NCBI GenBank assembly: GCA_032718475.1
Contig: JAUCBJ010001187.1
Span: 1 to 64,000 of the forward strand
DNA: 64,000 bases
From: Nemertoderma westbladi
Lineage: Eukaryota; Xenacoelomorpha; Nemertodermatida; Nemertodermatidae
Reading direction: 5' to 3'
Shown: in pieces, positions 35,876 to 46,710 of the stretch
Layout of the letters: every line of letters begins with the position of its first letter
Position numbering within the stretch: the first letter of the stretch is position 1
Translations under genes and position numbers: made by a program
The notes under the pieces: model-generated
What the model was told of the DNA's origin: nothing
Database searches by the model: none
Seen by the model: the letters and a program-made list of their open reading frames with translations, nothing else

Positions 35876-36519
35876 GAACATATTAATTACCAGATCAACA
35901 TAATTCCATAGTATAAATAAATTTAAAATAGAATGGCTATTAATTACTTTAACTTCTACGTGACGCAATACATGTACAAATTAGGCCTACAGAGATGCTG
36001 AAAATTCTGCCTGCAATAAATCCTATTTCATGTGTCCTGAGCCAGGTGGGTGGTTGCTATAGAAACAAAGCTGGCAATGGAGGGAGGAAGCCTCCGGTAG
36101 GTACCGGCCAGATATACAGTGACGTAGTCCGTTAGCAACCAACCAGCAACAATGGTTTGGGTTGCGGTTATTTAACACAGCTGAATAATTTTGTAAGTCA
36201 AAAAGTAATTTCTGCATTAAAATAAAGAATTCCATGCATTACGTAAAAATAGACAACCAAAATATAAGTCACATTAAACTAACAGTGAAACAATTATTAA
36301 ATAAGGAATCTAATAAAAAATATAATAAAAATAACATAGTAGGCCCTACTATGTTAAATGGAGAAGAGATTGTTTGCTATTGGCTGATTTACAAAAAGGG
36401 AGGTTATCATAACAATAGACCAACCAATCACATAATTCGGGGAAACCCCTTATTCATGCTTAGGAAGGCAACTCTCACTACCATACACCCATTGTTACAT
36501 AATATTCTCGTCATTTAGG
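35876..36519. other. Non-coding flank of the 49-bp array
   Basis: No exon, RNA gene or known element recognised. Short frames on both strands have no supporting motif. Confidence 0.4.
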
Positions 36520-39500
36520 GCCCCCACCCATTGTGTTTCCTTACAAGGCCCACACATGTACGTAACCGGCCCCCACCCATTGTGTTTCCTTGCAAGGCCC
36601 ACACATGTACGTAACCGGCCCCCACCCATTGTGTTTCCTTACAAGGCCCACACATGTACGTAACCGGCCCCCACCCATTGTGTTTCCTTACAAGGCCCAC
36701 ACATGTACGTAACCGGCCCCCACCCATTGTGTTTCCTTACAAGGCCCACACATGTACGTAACCGGCCCCCACCCATTGTGTTTCCTTACAAGGCCCACAC
36801 ATGTACGTAACCGGCCCCCACCCATTGTGTTTCCTTACAAGGCCCACACATGTACGTAACCGGCCCCCACCCATTGTGTTTCCTTACAAGGCCCACACAT
36901 GTACGTAACCGGCCCCCACCCATTGTGTTTCCTTACAAGGCCCACACATGTACGTAACCGGCCCCCACCCATTGTGTTTCCTTACAAGGCCCACACATGT
37001 ACGTAACCGGCCCCCACCCATTGTGTTTCCTTACAAGGCCCACACATGTACGTAACCGGCCCCCACCCATTGTGTTTCCTTACAAGGCCCACACATGTAC
37101 GTAACCGGCCCCCACCCATTGTGTTTCCTTACAAGGCCCACACATGTACGTAACCGGCCCCCACCCATTGTGTTTCCTTACAAGGCCCACACATGTACGT
37201 AACCGGCCCCCACCCATTGTGTTTCCTTACAAGGCCCACACATGTACGTAACCGGCCCCCACCCATTGTGTTTCCTTACAAGGCCCACACATGTACGTAA
37301 CCGGCCCCCACCCATTGTGTTTCCTTACAAGGCCCACACATGTACGTAACCGGCCCCCACCCATTGTGTTTCCTTACAAGGCCCACACATGTACGTAACC
37401 GGCCCCCACCCATTGTGTTTCCTTACAAGGCCCACACATGTACGTAACCGGCCCCCACCCATTGTGTTTCCTTACAAGGCCCACACATGTACGTAACCGG
37501 CCCCCACCCATTGTGTTTCCTTACAAGGCCCACACATGTACGTAACCGGCCCCCACCCATTGTGTTTCCTTACAAGGCCCACACATGTACGTAACCGGCC
37601 CCCACCCATTGTGTTTCCTTACAAGGCCCACACATGTACGTAACCGGCCCCCACCCATTGTGTTTCCTTACAAGGCCCACACATGTACGTAACCGGCCCC
37701 CACCCATTGTGTTTCCTTACAAGGCCCACACATGTACGTAACCGGCCCCCACCCATTGTGTTTCCTTACAAGGCCCACACATGTACGTAACCGGCCCCCA
37801 CCCATTGTGTTTCCTTACAAGGCCCACACATGTACGTAACCGGCCCCCACCCATTGTGTTTCCTTACAAGGCCCACACATGTACGTAACCGGCCCCCACC
37901 CATTGTGTTTCCTTACAAGGCCCACACATGTACGTAACCGGCCCCCACCCATTGTGTTTCCTTACAAGGCCCACACATGTACGTAACCGGCCCCCACCCA
38001 TTGTGTTTCCTTGCAAGGCCCACACATGTACGTAACCGGCCCCCACCCATTGTGTTTCCTTACAAGGCCCACACATGTACGTAACCGGCCCCCACCCATT
38101 GTGTTTCCTTACAAGGCCCACACATGTACGTAACCGGCCCCCACCCATTGTGTTTCCTTACAAGGCCCACACATGTACGTAACCGGCCCCCACCCATTGT
38201 GTTTCCTTACAAGGCCCACACATGTACGTAACCGGCCCCCACCCATTGTGTTTCCTTACAAGGCCCACACATGTACGTAACCGGCCCCCACCCATTGTGT
38301 TTCCTTACAAGGCCCACACATGTACGTAACCGGCCCCCACCCATTGTGTTTCCTTACAAGGCCCACACATGTACGTAACCGGCCCCCACCCATTGTGTTT
38401 CCTTACAAGGCCCACACATGTACGTAACCGGCCCCCACCCATTGTGTTTCCTTACAAGGCCCACACATGTACGTAACCGGCCCCCACCCATTGTGTTTCC
38501 TTACAAGGCCCACACATGTACGTAACCGGCCCCCACCCATTGTGTTTCCTTACAAGGCCCACACATGTACGTAACCGGCCCCCACCCATTGTGTTTCCTT
38601 ACAAGGCCCACACATGTACGTAACCGGCCCCCACCCATTGTGTTTCCTTACAAGGCCCACACATGTACGTAACCGGCCCCCACCCATTGTGTTTCCTTAC
38701 AAGGCCCACACATGTACGTAACCGGCCCCCACCCATTGTGTTTCCTTACAAGGCCCACACATGTACGTAACCGGCCCCCACCCATTGTGTTTCCTTACAA
38801 GGCCCACACATGTACGTAACCGGCCCCCACCCATTGTGTTTCCTTACAAGGCCCACACATGTACGTAACCGGCCCCCACCCATTGTGTTTCCTTACAAGG
38901 CCCACACATGTACGTAACCGGCCCCCACCCATTGTGTTTCCTTACAAGGCCCACACATGTACGTAACCGGCCCCCACCCATTGTGTTTCCTTACAAGGCC
39001 CACACATGTACGTAACCGGCCCCCACCCATTGTGTTTCCTTACAAGGCCCACACATGTACGTAACCGGCCCCCACCCATTGTGTTTCCTTACAAGGCCCA
39101 CACATGTACGTAACCGGCCCCCACCCATTGTGTTTCCTTACAAGGCCCACACATGTACGTAACCGGCCCCCACCCATTGTGTTTCCTTACAAGGCCCACA
39201 CATGTACGTAACCGGCCCCCACCCATTGTGTTTCCTTACAAGGCCCACACATGTACGTAACCGGCCCCCACCCATTGTGTTTCCTTACAAGGCCCACACA
39301 TGTACGTAACCGGCCCCCACCCATTGTGTTTCCTTACAAGGCCCACACATGTACGTAACCGGCCCCCACCCATTGTGTTTCCTTACAAGGCCCACACATG
39401 TACGTAACCGGCCCCCACCCATTGTGTTTCCTTACAAGGCCCACACATGTACGTAACCGGCCCCCACCCATTGTGTTTCCTTACAAGGCCCACACATGTA

Positions 39501-40241
39501 CGTAACCGGCCCCCACCCATTGTGTTTCCTTACAAGGCCCACACATGTACGTAACCGGCCCCCACCCATTGTGTTTCCTTACAAGGCCCACACATGTACG
39601 TAACCGTCCCCCACCCATTGTGTTTCCTTACAAGGCCCACACATGTACGTAACCGGCCCCCACCCATTGTGTTTCCTTGCAAGGCCCACACATGTACGTA
39701 ACCGGCCCCCACCCATTGTGTTTCCTTGCAAGGCCCACACATGTACGTAACCGTCCCCCACCCATTGTGTTTCCTTGCAAGGCCCACACATGTACGTAAC
39801 CGGCCCCCACCCATTGTGTTTCCTTACAAGGCCCACACATGTACGTAACCGTCCCCCACCCATTGTGTTTCCTTGCAAGGCCCACACATGTACGTAACCG
39901 GCCCCCACCCATTGTGTTTCCTTACAAGGCCCACACATGTACGTAACCGTCCCCCACCCATTGTGTTTCCTTACAAGGCCCACACATGTACGTAACCGGC
40001 CCCCACCCATTGTGTTTCCTTACAAGGCCCACACATGTACGTAACCGGCCCCCACCCATTGTGTTTCCTTGCAAGGCCCACACATGTACGTAACCGGCCC
40101 CCACCCATTGTGTTTCCTTACAAGGCCCACACATGTACGTAACCGGCCCCCACCCATTGTGTTTCCTTACAAGGCCCACACATGTACGTAACCGGCCCCC
40201 ACCCATTGTGTTTCCTTGCAAGGCCCACACATGTACGTAAC
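36520..40241. repeat. 49-bp satellite array, about 76 copies
   Basis: The unit is GGCCCCCACCCATTGTGTTT, CCTTACAAGG and CCCACACATGTACGTAACC (49 bp). Copies are almost identical over 3.7 kb. Variants are few: TTGCAAGG for TTACAAGG (about 36,590, 38,011, 39,677, 39,727, 39,775, 39,872, 40,070, 40,217) and CCGTCCCC for CCGGCCCC (about 39,605, 39,751, 39,849, 39,947). Most lie in the last 650 bp. The minus strand shows repeated frames only because 49 is not a multiple of three, and the one stop per cycle is removed by the G variant. It is not coding. Confidence 0.98.
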
Positions 40242-40482
40242 CACTTCAAGTTGCCAGGATTATGGGATTTTCCAGTAATACCATATAACTTAAAGGCCGT
40301 AATTTGTAAAAATATTTATAGTTGGTACTTTTTATAATAAGCACTTGGTAAAGACTCCATCTACATATGAATAGGGCCTAGACCCAGGGTGCACCTGGGA
40401 GCTGGAACTAATTGTAATATTCCAAATTGGTCGAAATAAGTTCCGCGCTTTCAATCTTGCATTTAGTATTACTACTGTACTA

Positions 40483-40644
40483 CTAGGTCGAGCGAACTCG
40501 GACAATGGAAATGAGATCCTTCCAGGCTTCCCGATTCTCCATAGTTATCGCAATTTCGTTTCTCTCAAGTTCAGTATCCCTTTCAATTTGTTCCTTATAT
40601 GTTATAGCCGGTCGTCCACGACTACGCTTTCCATGCGTTGGTTG
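40483..40644 (-). pseudogene. RTE-like non-LTR retrotransposon, C-terminus
   Basis: The minus strand reads GKRSRGRPAITYKEQIERDT, a middle segment, then MENREAWKDLISIVRVRST and a stop. The RGRP.ITY....RDT...M..R..W pattern is the end of RTE-type endonuclease/RT polyproteins. Upstream sequence is lost. Confidence 0.85.
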
Positions 40645-40749
40645 CCTGAAAATTTGATCTGGTATGACCTCATGTTTACTTCTCTAGCAGTGCCCACTGA
40701 ATCGTTGTCTGTGTTCTGTGTTCACGTCAGAAAGTTGGGGGTAGGAGGG

Positions 40750-41010
40750 GTGGGGGGGGGGGGGGGGGGGTGGGGGAGGGACTTTCGACGCGAACAAAAT
40801 TCACCCTTCTGCTTCTCCAGGGAAAAATCTACACAAATAACAGCTGATTACTCCCAAATATAAAACTGTAACCTGTTCTATCTTTCGTTTATTGTTTTGG
40901 GTAGAATAACGTGCCACTGCAACCTGCTCATTCTCTAAATTTATAATTTAACATTTTGAAGCGAGATATTTATTCGCCGAGATGGGATTTGCGTCCAGTT
41001 TCCCCAGTGT
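40750..41010 (-). repeat. Inverted copy of the G-tract/CCAAAACAATAAAC repeat
   Basis: Shares, in parallel order with the 31.5-kb copy, the G run, TTTCGACGCGAA and TTGCGTCCAGTTTCCCC. The internal block (TGTAACCTGTTCTATC, TTTATTGTTTTGG, GTGCCACTGCAACCTGCTC) is inverted relative to 31,540-31,640. So the module order is kept but one block is flipped. Confidence 0.65.
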
Positions 41011-41262
41011 CTCGTGCACTTAGAGAAGGCCCAGTACTACACAGGTGGTATTGTTCTGTATGAGCGGTAGTCTATTGTCAATAATTGTATAAGCAGGCTG
41101 TATATCTACTACTTTTTACATTCCTGTACTCAACTTAAGATTATGAACCCAAGATCTCCAACAGTTGTGGCTGTTCTGCTCCTCATTGAGTCATACAATA
41201 CACATAAGTGGGGGCATCGCGCACACTGAAGTCTACATGAACCTTTGGGTGGGTGCAATTAG

Positions 41263-41551
41263 ACATTCGCCTCCTAGAGACCAACGTAGGAATTATAGAA
41301 GTCTGTCTGTGAGTAAAATTTTTATAAACTATGTGTGTACTAAGTTTATTTTGATTTCATCAAAGATTGATCCGAATTATTAGTATTCAAGTGGCTCGCG
41401 ACATATTTAAGAATTCTAATGGAGCCAATGTTCCAAATGTACACCAGCCAGGATTGAGAAGAACTCGGTATCGCCATTATGGCGTTTATTATGAATTGCC
41501 TTCTACTAATATGACGCTACATATAAGAAACAGTCCACGTGCTGCGCGAAG
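41263..41551. repeat. Dispersed repeat (TTCGCCTCCTAG / TATAGAAGTCTGTCTGTGAG family)
   Basis: ATTCGCCTCCTAGAG is followed by TATAGAAGTCTGTCTGTGAGT, then a TGTACTAAGTTT...TTGATCC block. It ends near CACGTGCTGCGCGAAG at 41,536. Relatives with the same word order are at about 44,640-44,720 and 44,801-44,910. Confidence 0.7.
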
Positions 41552-41881
41552 GCCCCATGAACGTAGACCATTGATACCATCCCCTTCGATCTCCTAACTC
41601 GATTCTAGTACTTTTAGTAGAGATGTAAAGTATGCTTTACATAGATTCGCATTACAATTCTAAAGAAACTGATAAACTTCTTGTAAAATAATATAAATTC
41701 TACATACATTACTCCCCATTACAACTCAAATACTCATAGAATATTGAATTAACATTTAATGTCATAACCAAAAGTTAAATAGCAACCATCTGCAGGTAAT
41801 TAAAGTTATTTAAAAAACGACATGCCGACTTCAGGGCGTTCATATTGCAGTATTCCAATATTTCAGCGAGGTATGAAAAAA

Positions 41882-41916
41882 ACTAGGAGTTCTTAGCTTG
41901 TTAAAGAACTCCTAGT
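41882..41916. repeat. 13-bp-stem hairpin
   Basis: ACTAGGAGTTCTT and AAGAACTCCTAGT form a perfect stem around a 9-base loop. It is flanked by A-rich and T-rich bases that extend the pairing, so it could act as a structured RNA or a terminator-like site. No adjacent gene was identified. Confidence 0.85.
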
Positions 41917-42222
41917 ATTTTTCATTTTTCATAATTATGTAATACAGTATATGAATATATTTAGTATTAAAACCGATATACTTGTTTCTTTGCAAACATT
42001 TAAATTGTTTATGTTTTTTAAATGTTTATTTGAAAATGACAAGTTGTTAATAATGTTAAAATATGTTGAAATAATTAATTACTTAATGTTGAAGAATAAT
42101 TGAAGGTGAGCTGACAATGCAACTGCAATATTACTTACCAGTGCATTTGTAAATATAAAAAAATGTGAAAGAATGTAAGTGAAAGTTGAACAGAAGAGAG
42201 TGAAGGGACATGTGAAAAATTA

Positions 42223-42242
42223 TAACACGAGCTCTCGTGTTA
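42223..42242. repeat. Short palindrome upstream of a TATA box
   Basis: TAACACGAG-CT-CTCGTGTTA, 65 bases before the TATAAAA at 42,307. It may be a binding site. This is inference from position only. Confidence 0.6.
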
Positions 42243-42306
42243 ACTAAACACGTAACCTAGATATAGTTTTCAACTAGTTTTTTCATATTATTTACCAGCC
42301 CAAGGG

Positions 42307-42313
42307 TATAAAA
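42307..42313 (+). promoter_or_regulatory. Candidate TATA box
   Basis: GGGTATAAAATC fits the metazoan TATA consensus with GC-rich flanks. It lies about 109 bases before an ATG whose frame ends in a splice donor, giving room for initiation near 42,338 and a 5' UTR of about 78 bases. Confidence 0.45.
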
Positions 42314-42415
42314 TCTGCTTCGGTGTGGAGATGAGTGATAATAATAAATTATAAAAAGTCCTTACATAAACAACCATAAACTATCAAAGTGAATCAAGCA
42401 AAACATATTTACAAC

Positions 42416-42478
42416 ATGTTCAAGATGCCAGTCAAGATGTCAGAAATGAGCATAGAGCAAACATCTACAGCCTACATG
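42416..42478 (+). CDS. Candidate orphan first coding exon
   Basis: An ATG in the context ACAACATG opens 21 codons (MFKMPVKMSEMSIEQTSTAY plus M) that run straight into a donor, ATG|GTTAGT. With the TATA box upstream this looks like the first exon of a gene on the plus strand, nested in an intron of the probable NME7 gene on the minus strand. No later exon was found to the right, and no signal peptide is apparent. It could instead be chance or the remains of an element promoter. Confidence 0.35.
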
Positions 42479-44466
42479 GTTAGTACGGTAATTAATTAGA
42501 CTGTAACTAATTGTTCATACAATTTGCACCTGTGGTTTACCTAATTATATTCGTCTATATAACACCATATGTGCCATCAAACGGTAACTAAATTGAACTG
42601 TTAATTAATCCAGAGCATACGAGTTATTAATATTGGAAAGTGGATACTCAAAATTTAAATGAAAATTTTACCGTCGTATACCGGTAACGCTAAAATAATA
42701 TTGTGACAATATCAAATCATTTCGTAGACACCATTCGTAATCTTAACCAAATTCTTAAATCTTTGAGTCTTAATTCTGTGCCCGCCCCTTCCAATCTTCA
42801 CCCCCTCCCTCCCAACTAATTTTTCTACATATCTCAATATCGCATGAAAATTGTAACAGACACAGTTTGACAACCCTACTTCTTACTGTGTGAGATTAGT
42901 TAATATTTTAGTTTTCAATCCTTAGCAATAAAGCCCATGAAAAAGGTGCCTCCGTTTATATTGCACCATTTATACCACAACTGTATGCAGCGTAATATTA
43001 TATACAACAATGCAATATATATATACACATAATAATAATATATCTTTTATTTCTTGACGAAATTCTGAATTAGTTTCAGATTTTGTTACTTTACCATTCT
43101 ATCATTAACATAAGCGTCTGGGAACCATTTGCATTTCCACTGGGGGGTAAAGGCCAAATTTTCGACCCTAAAATTTTAGAATTTGTGGACATAGCGGAGA
43201 TATTATACCAAGGATTTACCAAGAATATTAAGTTACTCAAAACATTTAATATCTTAGTGCAATTTATATCACTATATTTCTTATTTATTGTTAGTTAGGC
43301 CTACTGTTATCCGGTACTATAATTGGACAGTGGCGTATGCGAGCGTGTCCAGCGGAATTTTTCAACAAGGTTGAGATTTTGCACATTTGAATCGACTTTT
43401 TTAAACAATAATACTTTGGTAAAACTAATGACTTTTAATGAATTTCATTACCGGTCGGTATTAGTGGCTGCCGCTACACTTGCTGTAATATAATACTGTA
43501 GGAAAAAGCGTTACTTGTTTAGTACTCCCCCAATTGTATTTTTTTGTAAAAAATTAGAAGTTGTCTGTGTGTCTGTAATAATACGACACAATATTCCGGG
43601 GAATACTGTATAGATAAATTAGCACAATATTCTAGAATAATGCGTTTATTACTATTACTTGGATGTATTTTTATATGATGGAAATGTAAGGATGTTGGGC
43701 CTCAGGTCGCATTGTTTGATGGCGGAGTTAGTCGAGTTAATACCTGTTATATTTATGTTAAATACGATTTACTATACACACACAGGTAACCAATCGATTT
43801 ATGATTGGAAAGTGAAGTAAATTTCTTGAATATCTGATATATAAATAGTTGCAGCAGAACGGAAATGTGTTGATTATAATCAAATTTTTTTATGTCAGCA
43901 AACCATCCAGTAATGAATTGCAAAATAATTTTAATATAAATTTCTCTTACTAATATTTAGAAGTGTAAGATTAAGTGAGTGTTACATAAAACCCGCTATA
44001 TATACTAATAACTTTAAGGAAATTTGATCCAAAATTGCAATCCCGAACCCGAAAACCGGGATCCTGAGAGTGATAATCCCGGTCCCGATCCCGGAAATCC
44101 CGAAAAGTCTGATCCCGTTCAAACACTCACGCATAAGTCACACTTAGACACTGTGTGATACTCATAACTACAGTTATATTACCGGTATGTATGACTACCT
44201 CTCTACATACAAACTATTATATAGTTATTCTCCCCCACCCTTCCAAATATAATATATATATATGAGCATTCAATGCAAGCCCCCCCCCCCCCCCCCCCCA
44301 AGGTTTGGAATCACATATCTTCAAACATTAGGACTTTAAAAGCAAGAATGAAATCTGCCAATAAATATAAAATGTAAGTTTAGTAATTAATTAGTTTTTG
44401 TTAGGCCTACCTCGATCTACATCGATCTACATCTAACTCGATATGATAATCTTTATATCGACTTAC
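42479..44466. other. Non-coding intronic sequence
   Basis: No exon recognised. Holds a diverged fragment near 42,930-42,980 resembling the ACACCATGTCC fold-back family (GTGCCTCCGTTTATATTGCA), a CCCGATCCCGGAAATCCCG-type inverted run at about 44,040-44,130, and a C run at about 44,280-44,299. Confidence 0.45.
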
Positions 44467-44577
44467 CATCTCTACTGTGTTATCGTTGGGATAATATATG
44501 ACTAGGTATTCCTTTTTCATCGCCGCGTGTGGATCAAACCACTCCGCCAAAAATGCCAACCGGATTTCATCAGCGGC
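44467..44577 (-). CDS. NME7: Probable NME7 exon 2 (start of DM10 domain)
   Basis: A 111-nt minus-strand exon with phase 0 on both sides lies between the acceptor TTGTTTTAG and the donor GTAAGT. It begins AADEIRLAFLAEWFDPHAAM and ends with YLVIYYPNDNTVEM. The FxAEW(F/Y)DP start followed by L.(I/F)(Y)YP.D..VEM is the opening of the DM10 domain of NME7. It joins in frame to the ATG-only exon at 45,310. The second half of the DM10 domain should lie between here and 22,525 but was not located. Confidence 0.85.
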
Positions 44578-44639
44578 CTAAAACAATATTTTAATTTTAG
44601 GTAGGGATAATTAAACCGTGCTAAAGCACGATGAACTAG

Positions 44640-44720
44640 AGCTCCGACAACTCGCTCCAGTAGACAGAGGAACTATAGAAGTCTGTATGTGTGTATAATT
44701 TCTAATTAAGCAATGCTCGT
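44640..44720. repeat. Dispersed repeat, TATAGAAGTCTGT family (short copy)
   Basis: CCAGTAGACAGAGGAACTAT followed by AGAAGTCTGTATGTGTGTAT matches the copies at 41.26 and 44.80 kb. Confidence 0.6.
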
Positions 44721-44800
44721 AGGGTACTGCTACCAAATGATGAAATGATGAATCTGATGGATGGTTTTATAAATACAGCTACTTTTATGTTTCTGTGAAT

Positions 44801-44910
44801 TCGCCTCCTAGCGGCAGTCGGCAGACAGGGGATCTATAGAAGTCTGTCTGTGAGTTTGATAGACTACATGTGTACGAAGTTTGGTTCCAATTCATCCATG
44901 ATTAACGGAC
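44801..44910. repeat. Dispersed repeat, TATAGAAGTCTGT family
   Basis: TTCGCCTCCTAGCGGCAGTC, then CTATAGAAGTCTGTCTGTGA and TGTACGAAGTTTGGTTCCAA. Its CTAGCGGCAG word also appears inside the element at 34,873-35,360, which links the two repeat types. Confidence 0.7.
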
Positions 44911-45309
44911 GTATTAGCGTTCAAACATTCAAGCCACAATACACTTTCATTTCATTGTACTTACGGGCCGGTGTGGACAGTGTATTCCAGTATTCAGGTG
45001 GTGTGATGTGCATCCTGTGCAACAGCAAACAGAGTGTTGGAGTAGCAGAATACTGGAATAGGGTGTTGTATACATTAGACCTAAATTAGAGTCGCTGTCT
45101 CAGAGATGTAATGATACCTGCTACCACAATGGCAGATGTACCTGTGCCGGTATTACAGGCTGACAGGCGCATTCATATTTTTATATGAAGCGCAGACTCA
45201 GAGATTTGGACGCTACATACACAGGATAATTTCATACCCGGGGCAGAGTTCGGAGCATATAATTAGGCCTACAATTTATATCATCCTCTTAAAAGGGTGG
45301 CAAACTCAC

Positions 45310-45360
45310 CATTGTAGAAGTTTATTCTTAGTTCATTCAAGTTAAAGTCAGCACGAAATT
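45310..45360 (-). CDS. NME7: Probable NME7 exon 1 (5' UTR ending at ATG)
   Basis: On the minus strand ...AACTTCTACAATG is followed at once by a donor, GTGAGT (ATG = 45,310-45,312). The next exon begins in phase 0, so splicing gives Met directly before AADEIRLAFLAEW. Only the start codon is coding. The 5' UTR runs to the right for an unknown distance (the right coordinate is nominal). The clean ATG-donor junction and matching phase are the evidence. Confidence 0.65.
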
Positions 45361-45849
45361 TAAAATGAGCCTCTAGAGTTTAAGCTGACATATATCGCTG
45401 GACATCTGTTCTGGCTGTCTGTTGCCGTTGAAATAATTAAATAATAATTAGGCCTAATCGGTGTAATCGCTAATGCTAATATTATAAATTAATTATTGAT
45501 TCTGGCTATGTAGAATACCAATACCCTGAAATCAAAATCAGAATCGAATCAAAATTTAACTGGTACCGGGCTATGTAGAAATACCCCATAATAATACAGT
45601 AATACTGTAATAAACCATAACGTCAACGGTCTACGGTGAGTTAATTGGTACCGGTAGTCCTGTAGCTGGTACTCTTCAGCACTACTATATACTTATGCGC
45701 TGGCGGAAGTAGATAGGCCTACATTTAGTTTACCCAGTATTTCTGATATAAAATTGTACTTGGTCCACAACGTTTACATCGGTTGCCAGGAGACGGTACT
45801 ATTTAATTTAGAAATATTTATTACCTCATTTCCCTCGTAATTCAAATGA

Positions 45850-46050
45850 TACGACCCGAACCCCCCCCCCCCCCCCCCCCCCCAATTTTTCTACAAATCT
45901 TAATGAGATTGCATGAAATTTGAAACAAAGAGAGATTCACTTCCCGACCAACTTAGTGGGTGAGCCAGAATAGTTATTTTTGCTTTCAATCTTTAGATAC
46001 AAGCGTTTAAAAAAGTGTCTTCGTCAAATTTTTTCAGTTACACCGAACGA
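45850..46050. mobile_element. Half of an ACACCATGTCC-family fold-back element
   Basis: The order C run (about 45,858-45,882), TTTTTCTACAAATCTTAATG, GAGATTGCATGAAATTTGAA, GGTGAGCCAGAAT and GTTTAAAAAAGTGTCT parallels the left arm of 32,417-33,312. The complementary arm is missing. Confidence 0.75.
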
Positions 46051-46199
46051 GAAGCTCAACACAGCTCATTCCCAGGATAGGCGACAACCCGGAACGATGC
46101 CGGCCATGCCTGTCACCCTGGTCGAGTCGGTGAGGGACAGTGGGCCCCCCAGGATATCGGCTGGCTTGCATCAGGAAGAACTCCTGTACTAGGGGCAAC

Positions 46200-46680
46200 T
46201 CAAGGAGTCCACCCTAAATCTGCAAGCCATGCAAGAGGCAGTAAATAAAAAATGGACCAACTAAGTCGATTCTGAATTAAACCGATTAAGTCAACAATGG
46301 TTCCAATTGGGAAGGAAAGCCGAGCATTTAATACACGGCATTGGAATAGAAAATAGTCCCTCAAAATAATGGGCACCCCGAAAGTAATTTGGGTACAAAA
46401 ACTAACGCCCATAATAATAGGTATCTTTGTAGGCCACCACCGACATCTGTAGGCCCATATAACGATTCAACATTTAATACTATGGTCTAATACAGTAATA
46501 GTACAATATAGCTCATGAAAGTATTACCCGCCAATTAGCGCGTATAGAAAGAAGCACGAGAGATAGTTAAATCCCCAGCTCAGAAACGAAGGTTAAATTT
46601 GGTGATGGTTCACCTTATGATACATCTGCCAACTCTGAACGGGAATTTAACACAGACGATTTCTCAATTGAGGATGAAAG
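46200..46680 (+). pseudogene. Decayed coding-like stretch, origin unknown
   Basis: Plus-strand frames show protein-like segments broken by stops: LKESTLNLQAMQEAVNKKW near 46,200, LSQQWFQLGRKAEHLIHGIG near 46,290, and an acidic tail (SEREFNTDDFSIEDES) ending in TGA at about 46,682. It abuts a piggyBac-like terminus. It could be remnants of a retroelement Gag or of a transposase N-terminus. I cannot assign it. Confidence 0.3.
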
Positions 46681-46710
46681 TTGACCCTCCCCCGGGTTTA
46701 ATAGGGTTAA
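46681..46710. repeat. Solo piggyBac-like terminus
   Basis: TGACCCTCCCCCGGGTTTAA followed by TAGGGTTAA matches the right end of the element at 27,503-29,075, including the TTAA. The other end was not found to the left. Confidence 0.65.

Noticed and set aside
36515-40230. Minus-strand frames of 70-143 codons with Cys/Trp-rich 49-residue repeats
   Set aside because: They are produced by reading a 49-bp satellite in rotating frames. Openness depends only on a TTACAAGG/TTGCAAGG variant.
43083-43298. 71-codon plus-strand frame as exon 2 of the TATA-driven gene
   Set aside because: No convincing acceptor in the right phase and no conserved motif. The sequence resembles repeat-derived AT-rich DNA.
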